Below, piece after piece: positions 25,317-34,865 of a stretch of DNA of 43,199 nucleotides. Within the stretch, counting starts at the first letter, position 1; the number at the start of each line of letters is the position of its first letter. The notes under the pieces were generated by a model that saw only the letters and a program-made list of their open reading frames with translations, did not search any database and was not told where the DNA came from. The DNA is taken from NCBI GenBank assembly GCA_002398565.1, contig DGZP01000052.1:90865-134063 (forward strand). The letters run 5' to 3'. This DNA comes from Proteiniphilum sp. UBA4977 (lineage in GTDB: Bacteria > Bacteroidota > Bacteroidia > Bacteroidales > Dysgonomonadaceae). The position numbers and the translations under genes were made by a program.

Positions 25317-26098
25317 GTTGGGAACTATTTATATATTTTGCTGCAGGGGCACTGTTATTCTGGATTATGGGCGCCATCGCGGCACTTGGAAACAGACACA
25401 GGGCGCTGTCCATATTATGTACGACTGCCGGACTGCTGGTCTTCGCGTTTTTTATTGCCGCACTCTGGCACTCATTGGAAAGGCCACCACTGCGCACCAT
25501 GGGAGAAACAAGACTCTGGTATTCTTTCTTCCTTCCCATAGCGGGACTACTCACCTATCTGCGCTGGAACTACAAATGGATACTATCCTTCACCACGCTG
25601 CTCTCCGCCGTCTTTATCATGGTGAATATCAAGAACCCGGACATTCACAACAAGGTACTGATGCCGGCACTGCAAAGTCCCTGGTTTGCCCCGCACGTCA
25701 TTATTTATATGTTTTCCTATGCCATACTGGGCGCAGCTACACTGGGCGCCCTCTACTATCTTGTCAAAGAGAAAAAAGTCAGCAACCCCGAACGACTCAT
25801 GCAGATGACCGATGAGCTGGTATATGCCGGAACGGCCTGCATTACGCTTGGCATGCTGATGGGAGCCATCTGGGCCAAGGAAGCATGGGGTCACTACTGG
25901 AGCTGGGATCCGAAAGAGACATGGGCTGCTGCCACCTGGCTGGGATATCTGCTTTACATCCATTACCGGCTGAAAAAAAATGCATCCCATAAATTATCGA
26001 TGATCCTCTTACTCGTAGCTTTCATGTTGCTGCAGATATGCTGGTATGGCGTGAATTATCTTCCTTCGGCACAACAAAGTGTGCATGTCTATTCGTAG
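25313..26098 (+). CDS. ccsA: Cytochrome c biogenesis protein CcsA (ResC)
   Basis: Heme-handling partner of ResB in System II. The 261-residue polytopic protein contains the tryptophan-rich WWD-type heme-binding motif WGHYWSWDPKETWA (about 188-201) and conserved histidines in flanking loops, among them APHVIIY at about 126. About eight membrane helices are predicted by eye. Its start overlaps resB by 4 bases. It is the last gene of the nrf cluster. Confidence 0.93.
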   Translation: MSWELFIYFAAGALLFWIMGAIAALGNRHRALSILCTTAGLLVFAFFIAALWHSLERPPLRTMGETRLWYSFFLPIAGLLTYLRWNYKWILSFTTLLSAVFIMVNIKNPDIHNKVLMPALQSPWFAPHVIIYMFSYAILGAATLGALYYLVKEKKVSNPERLMQMTDELVYAGTACITLGMLMGAIWAKEAWGHYWSWDPKETWAAATWLGYLLYIHYRLKKNASHKLSMILLLVAFMLLQICWYGVNYLPSAQQSVHVYS

Positions 26099-26530
26099 CT
26101 GACAACCCGGTTCGATCGCCAAGCCCCTTCTGTCTCCTGCCCGGAAACCCTACCCTGCTGAGCAGGTATGCCACAAAGCCCGAAGACGGTTGTATTTCCC
26201 GGTAAAAATACTTTTGTGATGCAAAATAGGACGATAAAATCAAATTGTTTAATTTTGCAGTGATTTTCAGTGCACCATTGAAGCAACCGCATGTTTGGAA
26301 TATAAAGCGAGAGCGGAGAAAACAAAGAAAAGAACGGATTACCATCTTTCTGGTTTTTTGACATTATTTTTCCTTAAAAACGATCATAATGTTAAATATT
26401 TCACGATAAAGTAACATTTTTCTCTTTTTTGTTTTGTATTTAAAACAATGTGCTTATATTTGTACCGGAGTTTGTTTTGCATATCATCCCAAAGGTTATC
26501 AGAAACCTCCACAATAAAAAAACGTGTAAT
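26099..26530. other. Intergenic region between ccsA and glnN
   Basis: About 430 bases with no credible gene. A weak hairpin (GTATTT / AAATAC, 26192-26211) followed by four Ts could end the nrf transcript. The rest becomes AT-rich towards the glnN promoter. The leader from about 26469 to the ATG at 26531 is roughly 60 bases with no recognised riboswitch. Confidence 0.45.
26433..26462 (+). promoter_or_regulatory. Promoter of glnN
   Basis: TTTG (26433-26436), an 18-base spacer and TATATTTG (26455-26462), close to the Bacteroidetes TTTG-N19-TAnnTTTG consensus. A second TTTG begins at 26428. This places the transcript start near 26469 and rules out the open frame's earlier TTG at 26450 as the glnN start. 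Confidence 0.75.
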
Positions 26531-28726
26531 ATGTCAACATTACGATTTCAAGCTGTAGTAGAAGCATTAAAGAGAGTTCCCGTAGAGATTCCCGTTCCCG
26601 GTCAGTTACCTTCGGAGTATTACGGAAAGTATGTGTTCAACAGGACACAAATGTCGAAGTATCTTTCGAAAGAGACAATGAAAACCGTACTTGAAGCCAT
26701 CGACCAGGGTACTACGCTTCATCGTGAGATTGCCGATCACGTGGCCGCCGGCATGAAGATGTGGGCCATCGAAATGGGTGCAACACATTACACACACTGG
26801 TTTCAACCCCTCACCGAAGGTACTGCGGAAAAACATGACTCCTTCATTGATTACGTAAATGGTCCCGACGGAGGTATCATCGAACGTTTCTCAGGCAAGT
26901 TGCTGGCTCAGCAGGAGCCCGATGCTTCAAGCTTTCCCAGCGGAGGCATCCGCAATACTTTTGAAGCAAGAGGGTACACCGCATGGGATCCTTCTTCACC
27001 AGCTTTCATTATAGATGACACACTCTGCATTCCCACAGTTTTCATTTCTTATACCGGGGAAGCGCTTGACTATAAGACCCCGCTACTCAAAACGCTGTCG
27101 GCTGTGGACAAAGCCTCAGTAGAGGTATGTAAACTGTTGTATCCGGATGTAAAAAAGGTATATTCCTTCCTGGGATGGGAACAGGAATATTTTTTGGTGG
27201 ATCAGGCACTCTATGCTGCACGGCCCGACCTGAGCCTGACCGACCGCACTTTGATGGGACATGAAAGTGCAAAAAACCAACAGCTCGAAGACCATTATTT
27301 CGGTGCTGTTCCCCCACGTGTGGCTGCTTTTATGCGGGAAGTGGAATTTGAAGCCTATAAATACGGCATTCCCCTGAAAACCCGTCACAACGAGGTGGCT
27401 CCCAATCAGTTTGAGATTGCGCCAATTTTTGGGGAAACCAATCTGGCGGTCGACCAGAACCTGTTGGTGATGTCGCTGATGCACAAGATAGCCGCCAAAC
27501 ATAATTTCAAATTGCTGTTGCATGAAAAGCCATTTGCCGGAGTGAACGGCTCGGGCAAACACAACAACTGGTCGCTCTGCACCGACACCGGCATCGGGCT
27601 GTTTACTCCTGGTAAAACCGCCAACGAAAACCTCCTGTTCGTCACATTCCTGGTGAATACGCTAATGGCTGTTTACAAACACAATGCCCTGCTGAAAGCA
27701 TCCATCATGTCGGCCAACAACGCACACAGGCTGGGTGCCAATGAAGCGCCCCCTGCTATTATTTCGATTTTCCTCGGAACACAGATATCTGCCGTGCTCG
27801 ATAAAATTGAGCAAAGTTCGGAAGATGATGATATCACCGTGGATGAATTGAAAAAAATGAAATTAGGCATCTCCCATATTCCGGAAGTACTGATTGACAA
27901 TACGGACAGAAACCGGACTTCACCGTTCGCATTCACCGGGAACCGCTTCGAGTTTCGGGCGGTGGGTTCATCGGCCAACTGTTCGTCGGCCATGACGGCA
28001 TTGAATGCCGTGGTTGCCGCGCAGCTAATCGATTTCAAAAAGGAGATCGACGCGAAAATAAAAAAGGGAATGAAAAAGGAGCAGGCTATGTTCGATACCC
28101 TTCGCCTCTATATCAAGATGTCGAAGCCGATCCGTTTCGAAGGAAACGGTTACAGCGACGAATGGAAGGAAGAAGCCAGAAAACGGGGACTCGACTGTGA
28201 GACAAGCGTTCCGGTCATTTATGATGCATACACATCGGAGCAATCGGTGAAGATGTTTGAGAGTATTGGCGTATTGAACGAGAAGGAGCTTCACGCCCGC
28301 AATGAAGTGAAATGGGAAACCTACACCAAGAAAATTCAGATTGAAGCACGCGTATTGGGCGATCTGTGCATGAATCACATCATTCCGGTGGCCACGGAAT
28401 ACCAGTCTATGCTGCTCGACAACCTCTACAAGATGAGAGCCGTCTTCGACAAGGAAAAAGCCGATAAATTATCGAAGGAGGATGCCGCACTGATCGAAGA
28501 AATTGCCGATCATATCTCTGCAATAAAAACGAATGTGGATGACATGGTAGATGCCCGCAAGTCGGCCAACAAGCTGGAGGATGCACGTGAGAAGGCCGTG
28601 GCCTACCACGACACTGTAGAAGTCTACTTCAACGTAATCCGCTATCATGTAGACAAGCTGGAACTGATAGTGGATAATCAGATGTGGACGCTGCCCAAAT
28701 ATAGGGAGCTGCTGTTCATCAGCTAA
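26531..28726 (+). CDS. glnN: Glutamine synthetase type III (GlnN)
   Basis: ATP-dependent amidation of glutamate to glutamine. At 731 residues it is the long dodecameric GSIII form first described in Bacteroides, quite different from the 450-residue GSI. Recognisable stretches include RFSGKLLAQQEPDASSFPSGG-type N-terminal GSIII signature, NEVAPNQFEIAPIF (about 296-309, metal/glutamate binding) and VNGSGKHNNWSL (about 337-348, the ATP-grasp-like loop). The ATG at 26531 starts the family-typical MSTLRFQAVVEAL and lies downstream of the promoter. A strong terminator separates it from gltB. Confidence 0.96.
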   Translation: MSTLRFQAVVEALKRVPVEIPVPGQLPSEYYGKYVFNRTQMSKYLSKETMKTVLEAIDQGTTLHREIADHVAAGMKMWAIEMGATHYTHWFQPLTEGTAEKHDSFIDYVNGPDGGIIERFSGKLLAQQEPDASSFPSGGIRNTFEARGYTAWDPSSPAFIIDDTLCIPTVFISYTGEALDYKTPLLKTLSAVDKASVEVCKLLYPDVKKVYSFLGWEQEYFLVDQALYAARPDLSLTDRTLMGHESAKNQQLEDHYFGAVPPRVAAFMREVEFEAYKYGIPLKTRHNEVAPNQFEIAPIFGETNLAVDQNLLVMSLMHKIAAKHNFKLLLHEKPFAGVNGSGKHNNWSLCTDTGIGLFTPGKTANENLLFVTFLVNTLMAVYKHNALLKASIMSANNAHRLGANEAPPAIISIFLGTQISAVLDKIEQSSEDDDITVDELKKMKLGISHIPEVLIDNTDRNRTSPFAFTGNRFEFRAVGSSANCSSAMTALNAVVAAQLIDFKKEIDAKIKKGMKKEQAMFDTLRLYIKMSKPIRFEGNGYSDEWKEEARKRGLDCETSVPVIYDAYTSEQSVKMFESIGVLNEKELHARNEVKWETYTKKIQIEARVLGDLCMNHIIPVATEYQSMLLDNLYKMRAVFDKEKADKLSKEDAALIEEIADHISAIKTNVDDMVDARKSANKLEDAREKAVAYHDTVEVYFNVIRYHVDKLELIVDNQMWTLPKYRELLFIS

Positions 28727-28763
28727 AGTGCCATATCATTAAATATCGGACAAACAGCAAAAG

Positions 28764-28795
28764 AATAGCGGGTAATGATTATCTGCTATTTTTTT
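28764..28795 (+). terminator. Terminator/attenuator between glnN and gltB
   Basis: A 27-base near-perfect hairpin: AATAGC and GCTATT at the base, with a TAAT / ATTA upper stem and two G-U pairs between, is followed directly by seven Ts (28789-28795). It ends 28 bases before the gltB ATG, so it acts either as the end of glnN or as an attenuator for the gltB operon. No separate -7 element matching TAnnTTTG exactly was found between it and gltB. Confidence 0.85.
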
Positions 28796-28823
28796 GGCTC
28801 AAAACGAAAAAAAACAAGACGCT

Positions 28824-31800
28824 ATGAATAAAAATAATATCTTCCGCCATCTCAGGATACAGGAACAAAAAACACTCTATTCTTTTGATAACGAACACGA
28901 TGCCTGTGGAGTAGGTTTGGCAATCACCCTGAATGGCGAGAAATCACACGATATCGTGGAAAAAGGGCTCTGCGTCCTGGAAAACATGGTACACCGCGGG
29001 GCGGAAAGCGCTGACAATATCACCGGTGACGGTGCGGGCATACTGGTACAGATTCCGCATGAGTTCATTCTTTTACAGGGAATCGCGGTTCCCGCGGAGG
29101 GGCGATATGGTACCGGACTTGTTTTTCTTCCCCGGGAGAGGGAAGAGAGGGAATTTTGCCTGAATGTGATCCGGAATAAAATAATCGAGGAAAATCTCAC
29201 CCTCCTCTTTATTCGCGACGTACCCGTACAGAGTGCCTGCCTTGGAAAGATAGCCCGTTCAAATGAGCCCGTCATCAAACAGTTGTTTATTACCGGCACA
29301 GGGTCTCCCGACGAGTTGGAGAGGCGGTTTTATATATGGAGAAAGAAGGTTGAAAAGTCTCTTTCCGGAACCAGGATGGCGGAGGAACGCAGCTTTTATA
29401 TTGTAAGCCTCTCAGCCCGCCAAATGATTTACAAGGGGATGCTGTCATCAATGCAACTGCGTCAGTACTTCCCCGATCTTTCCGATCCCAATTTTACCAG
29501 CCGGGTTTCCCTGGTCCATTCCCGGTTCAGCACAAACACATTTCCCACATGGGATCTGGCACAACCTTTCCGTATGCTGGCCCACAACGGGGAAATCAAT
29601 ACCATCCGCGGAAACCGTCAATGGATGCAAAGCCGGGAAAGTGAGTTGGAGTCGGACCTGCTGGGCGACCTGTCACCCCTCTATCCCATTGTACAGCCGC
29701 GTATGAGCGACAGCGCCTCGGTGGACAATGTGCTGGAGTTTCTGGTGATGTCTGGCAAGACACTGCCTCATGCCATGGCGATGATGGTTCCCGAGAGTTT
29801 CAACGACAAGAATCCTATCTCCGATGGGCTGAAAGCATTTTACGAGTACCACAGCATGCTGATGGAACCATGGGACGGACCAGCGACATTGCTCTTTAGC
29901 GACGGGCGCTTTGCGGGAGGCATGCTCGACCGAAACGGGCTTCGTCCCGCACGGTATACGATCACCCACGACAACATCATGATTATTGCCTCCGAAACCG
30001 GGACAATTGAACTGGACGCATTTAACATCAAAGCGCGGGGAAGGTTGAAGCCGGGAAAAATGCTCATTGTGGATACCTTCACCGGAAAAATATACTCCGA
30101 CAATGAACTAAAAGAAGGACTGGCAAATGCTTTTCCGTATCGGGAATGGCTCGCTAAAAACTGCGTGAATCTCGATGACATCTCTTCGGGCAGAAGTGTG
30201 AATAACGACATGGCTGATTATGAGACACAGTTGAAAGTATTCGGATACACCACAGAAGACCTGGAAGTACTGATAAAGCCCATGGCAATGGAAGGAAAGG
30301 AACCGGTCTCTTCCATGGGAAACGACGTCACTCTGGCAGCTTTGTCCGAAAAACCGCAGCGGTTGTTCAACTATTTCCGGCAACAATTTGCACAAGTGAC
30401 CAACCCTCCCATTGATCCTATCCGCGAGGAATTGGTGATGTCCCTCACCGGATACCTGGGAGCTATCCATCAAAACCTGCTTAAGGAGATACCCGCGCTC
30501 TCGGGCATTGTAAAAATAAAAAGTCCCATCCTGACCAATACCCAGTTCGACATCCTGTCGAACCTGCGTTACAAAGGATTCTCCACCACAGTGATTCCAA
30601 TGCTCTTCGATCCTGCGAAAGGTGCTGAAGGTTTGAAGGAAGCGGTGGGTAACCTCTGCCGGTCTGTCGAAAAGGCAGTGGATGACGGCAAGAACTATAT
30701 TATACTCAGCGACAGGGGCGTAAATGACAAAAATGCGCCCATCCCTTCACTACTGGCTACATCAGCCGTACACCTTCATCTGGTGGAGAAAAGAAAAAGA
30801 ATGCAAATAGACATCGTGGTGGAAAGCGCCGAGCCACGTGAAGTCATGCATTTCGCACTTTTGTTCGGTTTCGGGGCCAATGCAGTCAATCCATATCTTG
30901 TCTTTGCCATCCTTTCGCAACAGGTAAAATCAGGTGAGATACAACTCGATTTTGATACTGCAAAGAAAAATTACATCAAGGCGGTGAACAAAGGATTGCT
31001 AAAAGTTCTCTCAAAAATGGGCAACTCCACCCTCCGAAGCTATCGCGGTGCACACATCTTCGAAGCCCTTGGCATCTCCTCAGATGTGTTGAACAACTAT
31101 TTTAAGGGTATCTCCTCCAAGATAGAAGGGATAGACATGGATGATATCGCCCGGGAAGTGTTACAACCATTTAATGAGGCTTTTGAAAAGGAAGACAACG
31201 AACCTTTCAGGCTGCGGAACCAGGGATATTATGCCTATCGTATGGAAGGGGAATATCATGCATGGAATCCGGAAAGTATTGCCAGACTACAAATATCCAC
31301 AAAGACAGGAGATTATCGCTTGTTCAGGGAATACACATCGCTGGTCAATGGGAAGGAAAATCCTGCATTTATCCGGGACTTGCTCGACTACCGCCGTAAC
31401 CCTGTCGATATTGCAGAAGTAGAGCCGGTAGAACAGATAATGAAACGCTTTTGTACCGGTGCCATGTCCTACGGTTCCATCAGTAAGGAAGCACATGAGG
31501 CACTGGCCATCGCCATGAACATCATCGGCGGCCGCAGCAACACGGGCGAGGGTGGAGAAGATTCTCTCCGTTTTAAGCCCGGTGAAGACGGGCTGTCGCG
31601 CAGAAGCGCCATCAAACAGGTGGCCTCCGGCCGGTTTGGCGTCACTACAGAATACCTCGTAAACGCCGATGAGCTCCAGATAAAAATTGCCCAGGGAGCA
31701 AAACCGGGAGAGGGAGGTCAGCTGCCCGGTCATAAAGTGGATCACATCATTGCAAAAACCAGGCATTCCATTCCGGGAATATCCCTGATCTCCCCCCCTC

Positions 31801-33356
31801 CGCATCACGACATCTACTCCATTGAAGACCTGGCACAACTTATCTTTGATCTCAAGAATGTAAATCCAAGGGCCGTCATCAGTGTAAAACTTGTATCGGA
31901 AAGTGGCGTGGGAACCATTGCTGCAGGTGTGGCCAAGGCAAAGGCCGACCTGATCGTGATCAGCGGTTCGGAAGGAGGTACCGGAGCCAGCCCGGCCAGT
32001 TCAATCAAGCATGCCGGCATGCCACTCGAAATAGGGTTGGCGGAAACACAACAAACGTTGGTTTTGAACAATCTGCGGAGTAAGGTGACATTACAAACCG
32101 ATGGCCAGTTAAAAACGGGTCGCGACATCGTGATCGCTGCCATGCTCGGTGCAGAAGAGTTCGGATTTGCAACCAGCGCCCTCATTGTACTGGGATGTGT
32201 AATGATGCGCAAATGCCACCTGAACACTTGTCCTGTAGGAGTAGCTACACAAGATACGGAACTTCGCAAGCGTTTTGTGGGACGTTATGAATATTTGGTG
32301 AATTTTTTCCGCTTCCTTGCACAAGATACACGGGAACAACTGGCAGCGATGGGATTCAGGTCACTGGATGAAATTGTAGGGAGAGCCGATTTGCTGGAAA
32401 GGAAATACTATCCTGAACTACCAAAGACAGAGAAGATAGACCTCTCAAGGATAACCTCTTATCCCAAAAACCCGTCCGGATTCATATTCCGGAGAAAGAG
32501 CGGACAATATCACAGGATAGACGATATATTAGACAGAAGACTAATTTCCGAAGCATTGCCAGCCATCGATTTCCTGCAACCTGTCGGCATTAAATCGAAA
32601 ATTAAAAATACCGACAGGAGCACGGGAGCAATGCTTTCGGGACAAGTAGCCCTTCGTTATGGACAGGCGGGTCTGCCTGATCATACCATATCGGCCTACT
32701 TTGAAGGGTCAGCCGGACAAAGTTTCGGTGCCTTCCTGGTACATGGGATCACTTTTTATCTGCACGGCGACACCAATGATTATCTTGGAAAAGGGTTATC
32801 AGGGGGACGGATCATCGTGACGCCGCCAAAGGATAGCACATTCCGCCCCGAAGAAAACATCATCTGCGGCAATACATCGCTCTACGGAGCCACGGCAGGA
32901 GAAGTTTACATCAATGGCATTGCCGGTGAGCGGTTTTGTGTGCGTAACTCCGGAGCTACTGCGGTGGTAGAGGGTGCAGGTGACCACTGCTGCGAATATA
33001 TGACTGGGGGCCGTGTAGTGGTCCTCGGTAGTACCGGACGAAACTTTGCCGCAGGCATGAGTGGCGGTGTGGCTTATGTACTCAATGCTGAAAATGATTT
33101 CGACTACTATTGCAACATGGAAATGGTAGAACTGTCGCTGGTGGAAGATCTATCCGACAGCAGGGAGCTGAGAGACCTCATCTTCAAACATCAGCAATAC
33201 ACCAACAGCACACTGGCCAAACAAATCCTTGAGCACTGGGAACACTATGCAGGGATGTTTATCAAGGTGGTGCCCATTGAATACAAGAAAGTATTTCAGG
33301 AAAAGAAGATGGATGAACTGAACCGTAAGATAGCCGTAGTGGAAAGAGATTATTAA
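28824..33356 (+). CDS. gltB: Glutamate synthase, large (alpha) subunit GltB
   Basis: Large subunit of glutamate synthase, which converts glutamine plus 2-oxoglutarate into two glutamates. The 1510-residue protein begins with a 27-residue propeptide; the class II amidotransferase nucleophile is C28 (DACGVGLAI). A central domain is followed by the FMN-binding synthase barrel with the 3Fe-4S cysteines C1125, C1131 and C1136 (CVMMRKCHLNTC), and a C-terminal GxGxG beta-helix (AYFEGSAGQSFGAFLVHG onward). The start is ATG 28824 rather than a TTG at 28794, which lies in the terminator's T-tract. It forms a unit with gltD, 18 bases downstream. Confidence 0.97.
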   Translation: MNKNNIFRHLRIQEQKTLYSFDNEHDACGVGLAITLNGEKSHDIVEKGLCVLENMVHRGAESADNITGDGAGILVQIPHEFILLQGIAVPAEGRYGTGLVFLPREREEREFCLNVIRNKIIEENLTLLFIRDVPVQSACLGKIARSNEPVIKQLFITGTGSPDELERRFYIWRKKVEKSLSGTRMAEERSFYIVSLSARQMIYKGMLSSMQLRQYFPDLSDPNFTSRVSLVHSRFSTNTFPTWDLAQPFRMLAHNGEINTIRGNRQWMQSRESELESDLLGDLSPLYPIVQPRMSDSASVDNVLEFLVMSGKTLPHAMAMMVPESFNDKNPISDGLKAFYEYHSMLMEPWDGPATLLFSDGRFAGGMLDRNGLRPARYTITHDNIMIIASETGTIELDAFNIKARGRLKPGKMLIVDTFTGKIYSDNELKEGLANAFPYREWLAKNCVNLDDISSGRSVNNDMADYETQLKVFGYTTEDLEVLIKPMAMEGKEPVSSMGNDVTLAALSEKPQRLFNYFRQQFAQVTNPPIDPIREELVMSLTGYLGAIHQNLLKEIPALSGIVKIKSPILTNTQFDILSNLRYKGFSTTVIPMLFDPAKGAEGLKEAVGNLCRSVEKAVDDGKNYIILSDRGVNDKNAPIPSLLATSAVHLHLVEKRKRMQIDIVVESAEPREVMHFALLFGFGANAVNPYLVFAILSQQVKSGEIQLDFDTAKKNYIKAVNKGLLKVLSKMGNSTLRSYRGAHIFEALGISSDVLNNYFKGISSKIEGIDMDDIAREVLQPFNEAFEKEDNEPFRLRNQGYYAYRMEGEYHAWNPESIARLQISTKTGDYRLFREYTSLVNGKENPAFIRDLLDYRRNPVDIAEVEPVEQIMKRFCTGAMSYGSISKEAHEALAIAMNIIGGRSNTGEGGEDSLRFKPGEDGLSRRSAIKQVASGRFGVTTEYLVNADELQIKIAQGAKPGEGGQLPGHKVDHIIAKTRHSIPGISLISPPPHHDIYSIEDLAQLIFDLKNVNPRAVISVKLVSESGVGTIAAGVAKAKADLIVISGSEGGTGASPASSIKHAGMPLEIGLAETQQTLVLNNLRSKVTLQTDGQLKTGRDIVIAAMLGAEEFGFATSALIVLGCVMMRKCHLNTCPVGVATQDTELRKRFVGRYEYLVNFFRFLAQDTREQLAAMGFRSLDEIVGRADLLERKYYPELPKTEKIDLSRITSYPKNPSGFIFRRKSGQYHRIDDILDRRLISEALPAIDFLQPVGIKSKIKNTDRSTGAMLSGQVALRYGQAGLPDHTISAYFEGSAGQSFGAFLVHGITFYLHGDTNDYLGKGLSGGRIIVTPPKDSTFRPEENIICGNTSLYGATAGEVYINGIAGERFCVRNSGATAVVEGAGDHCCEYMTGGRVVVLGSTGRNFAAGMSGGVAYVLNAENDFDYYCNMEMVELSLVEDLSDSRELRDLIFKHQQYTNSTLAKQILEHWEHYAGMFIKVVPIEYKKVFQEKKMDELNRKIAVVERDY

Positions 33357-33374
33357 AATTAAACAACAAAAGAA

Positions 33375-34799
33375 ATGGGAAATCCAAAGGCATTTATGAC
33401 GGTAACGAGAAAGGAAGCCGGCTACCGTCTCATAAGCGAAAGAATATATGACCACGCAGAGGTAGAACAGACGTTAAACCGGGAAGACCGCATGCAACAA
33501 GCTTCACGTTGCATGGATTGCGGCATTCCTTTTTGTCACTGGGCCTGTCCGTTGGGCAACAAGATGCCCGAATGGCAGGACTACATTTATAAGGGCAATT
33601 GGAGAAGAGGCGTGGAGGTATTGCATGAGACCAACAACTTTCCGGAGTTTACCGGAAGAGTTTGTCCCGCACCCTGCGAAAAATCGTGTGTCCTGGCACT
33701 GCACGACGTGCCGGTGACGATCCGGGAGAACGAAGCTTCCGTAACGGAAGTAGCTTTTATGGAAGGGATGATCAAGGCCCGCCCCCCAAAATACCGCTCG
33801 GGCAAGAAGGTGGCCGTCATTGGTTCGGGACCAGCCGGACTTGCGGCTGCACAGCAGCTGAACCGGAAAGGGCATTATGTCACGGTGTTTGAAAAAGACA
33901 ACAAACCGGGCGGACTACTCCGCTATGGAATCCCCAACTTCAAGTTGAGTAAGCATGTCATCGACAGGCGCCTGGAAATCCTTATGGAAGAAGGCATCGA
34001 GTTTGTGACCAACACCGAAATAGGCCGGGACATACCGGGCAAACAAATCATGCAGGAATATGATGCGGTATGTCTGGCTACAGGAGCAGGTAAACCAAGA
34101 GATATCAACCCTGTGGGGCGCGAACTGAAAGGTATCCATTTTGCCATGGAATTTCTATCGCAGCAGATACGGTTGCTTCAGGGAGAAGAAGCTTTTACAG
34201 CTGAAAAGATATCTGCCAAAGACAAACACGTGCTGGTCATCGGAGGAGGGGACACGGGATCTGACTGTGTAGGTACTTCCATCAGGCAGGGAGCAAAGAG
34301 CGTAACACAGATAGAGATCTTGCCACAGCCCCCCCTCGGAAAAAATCCCGCTACACCGTGGCCCCACCCATATCCGCAAATTTTAAAAACCTCCTCCTCA
34401 CATGAGGAGGGATGTATCCGCAGATGGCTGTTGAACACACTCTCTTTCGTTGGGGAGGATGGCAGCGTAAAAGAGGCCACGGCAGAGGAGGTGGCATGGG
34501 AAAAGGATGAAAACGGCCGGTTCAGGATGATTTCCCGGGGACAAAAGGAAACACTAAAGGCCGATTTGATACTGCTGGCTCTCGGTTTTGTACATCCCGT
34601 ACATGAAGGGTTGCTCGATGAACTGGGCGTGGACTATGATGCCCGGGGAAATGTAGCGGTGGACAAACAACACGGAAGCAACATACCTGGTGTATTTGCA
34701 GCCGGTGATACCATTATGGGAGCAAGTCTGGTGGTAAAGGCAATTGCCTCGGGCCGCAAAGTGGCGGAAGATATTCACCGGGTGATCAGCACCCGGTAG
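33375..34799 (+). CDS. gltD: Glutamate synthase, small (beta) subunit GltD
   Basis: NAD(P)H-oxidising flavoprotein subunit that feeds electrons to GltB. The 474-residue protein has N-terminal cysteine clusters for two 4Fe-4S centres (CMDCGIPFCHWACPLGN and CPAPCEKSC, about 41-105), an FAD-binding GxGxxG (VIGSGPAGLAAAQ, about 148-160) and a second Rossmann motif for NAD(P)H (VIGGGDTGSDC, about 288-298). The conserved PGVFAAGD ends the FAD site. It lies between gltB and asnB in one direction. Length is normal. Confidence 0.97.
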   Translation: MGNPKAFMTVTRKEAGYRLISERIYDHAEVEQTLNREDRMQQASRCMDCGIPFCHWACPLGNKMPEWQDYIYKGNWRRGVEVLHETNNFPEFTGRVCPAPCEKSCVLALHDVPVTIRENEASVTEVAFMEGMIKARPPKYRSGKKVAVIGSGPAGLAAAQQLNRKGHYVTVFEKDNKPGGLLRYGIPNFKLSKHVIDRRLEILMEEGIEFVTNTEIGRDIPGKQIMQEYDAVCLATGAGKPRDINPVGRELKGIHFAMEFLSQQIRLLQGEEAFTAEKISAKDKHVLVIGGGDTGSDCVGTSIRQGAKSVTQIEILPQPPLGKNPATPWPHPYPQILKTSSSHEEGCIRRWLLNTLSFVGEDGSVKEATAEEVAWEKDENGRFRMISRGQKETLKADLILLALGFVHPVHEGLLDELGVDYDARGNVAVDKQHGSNIPGVFAAGDTIMGASLVVKAIASGRKVAEDIHRVISTR

Positions 34800-34865
34800 T
34801 CCGCTGTCACATGATCCGGAGATTATGCCCTTGTCACAATTTCTGATTCTTAAAAACAAAAAAAT

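Noticed and set aside
26154..26166. Perfect palindrome CCTGCTGAGCAGG after ccsA
   Set aside because: The arms leave only a single-base loop and there is no T-tract, so it is not a terminator; no known operator fits and it may be chance.
26089..26364. 91-codon minus-strand frame between ccsA and glnN
   Set aside because: Cysteine- and phenylalanine-rich with no domain; it overlaps the 3' end of ccsA and lies in AT-rich non-coding sequence.
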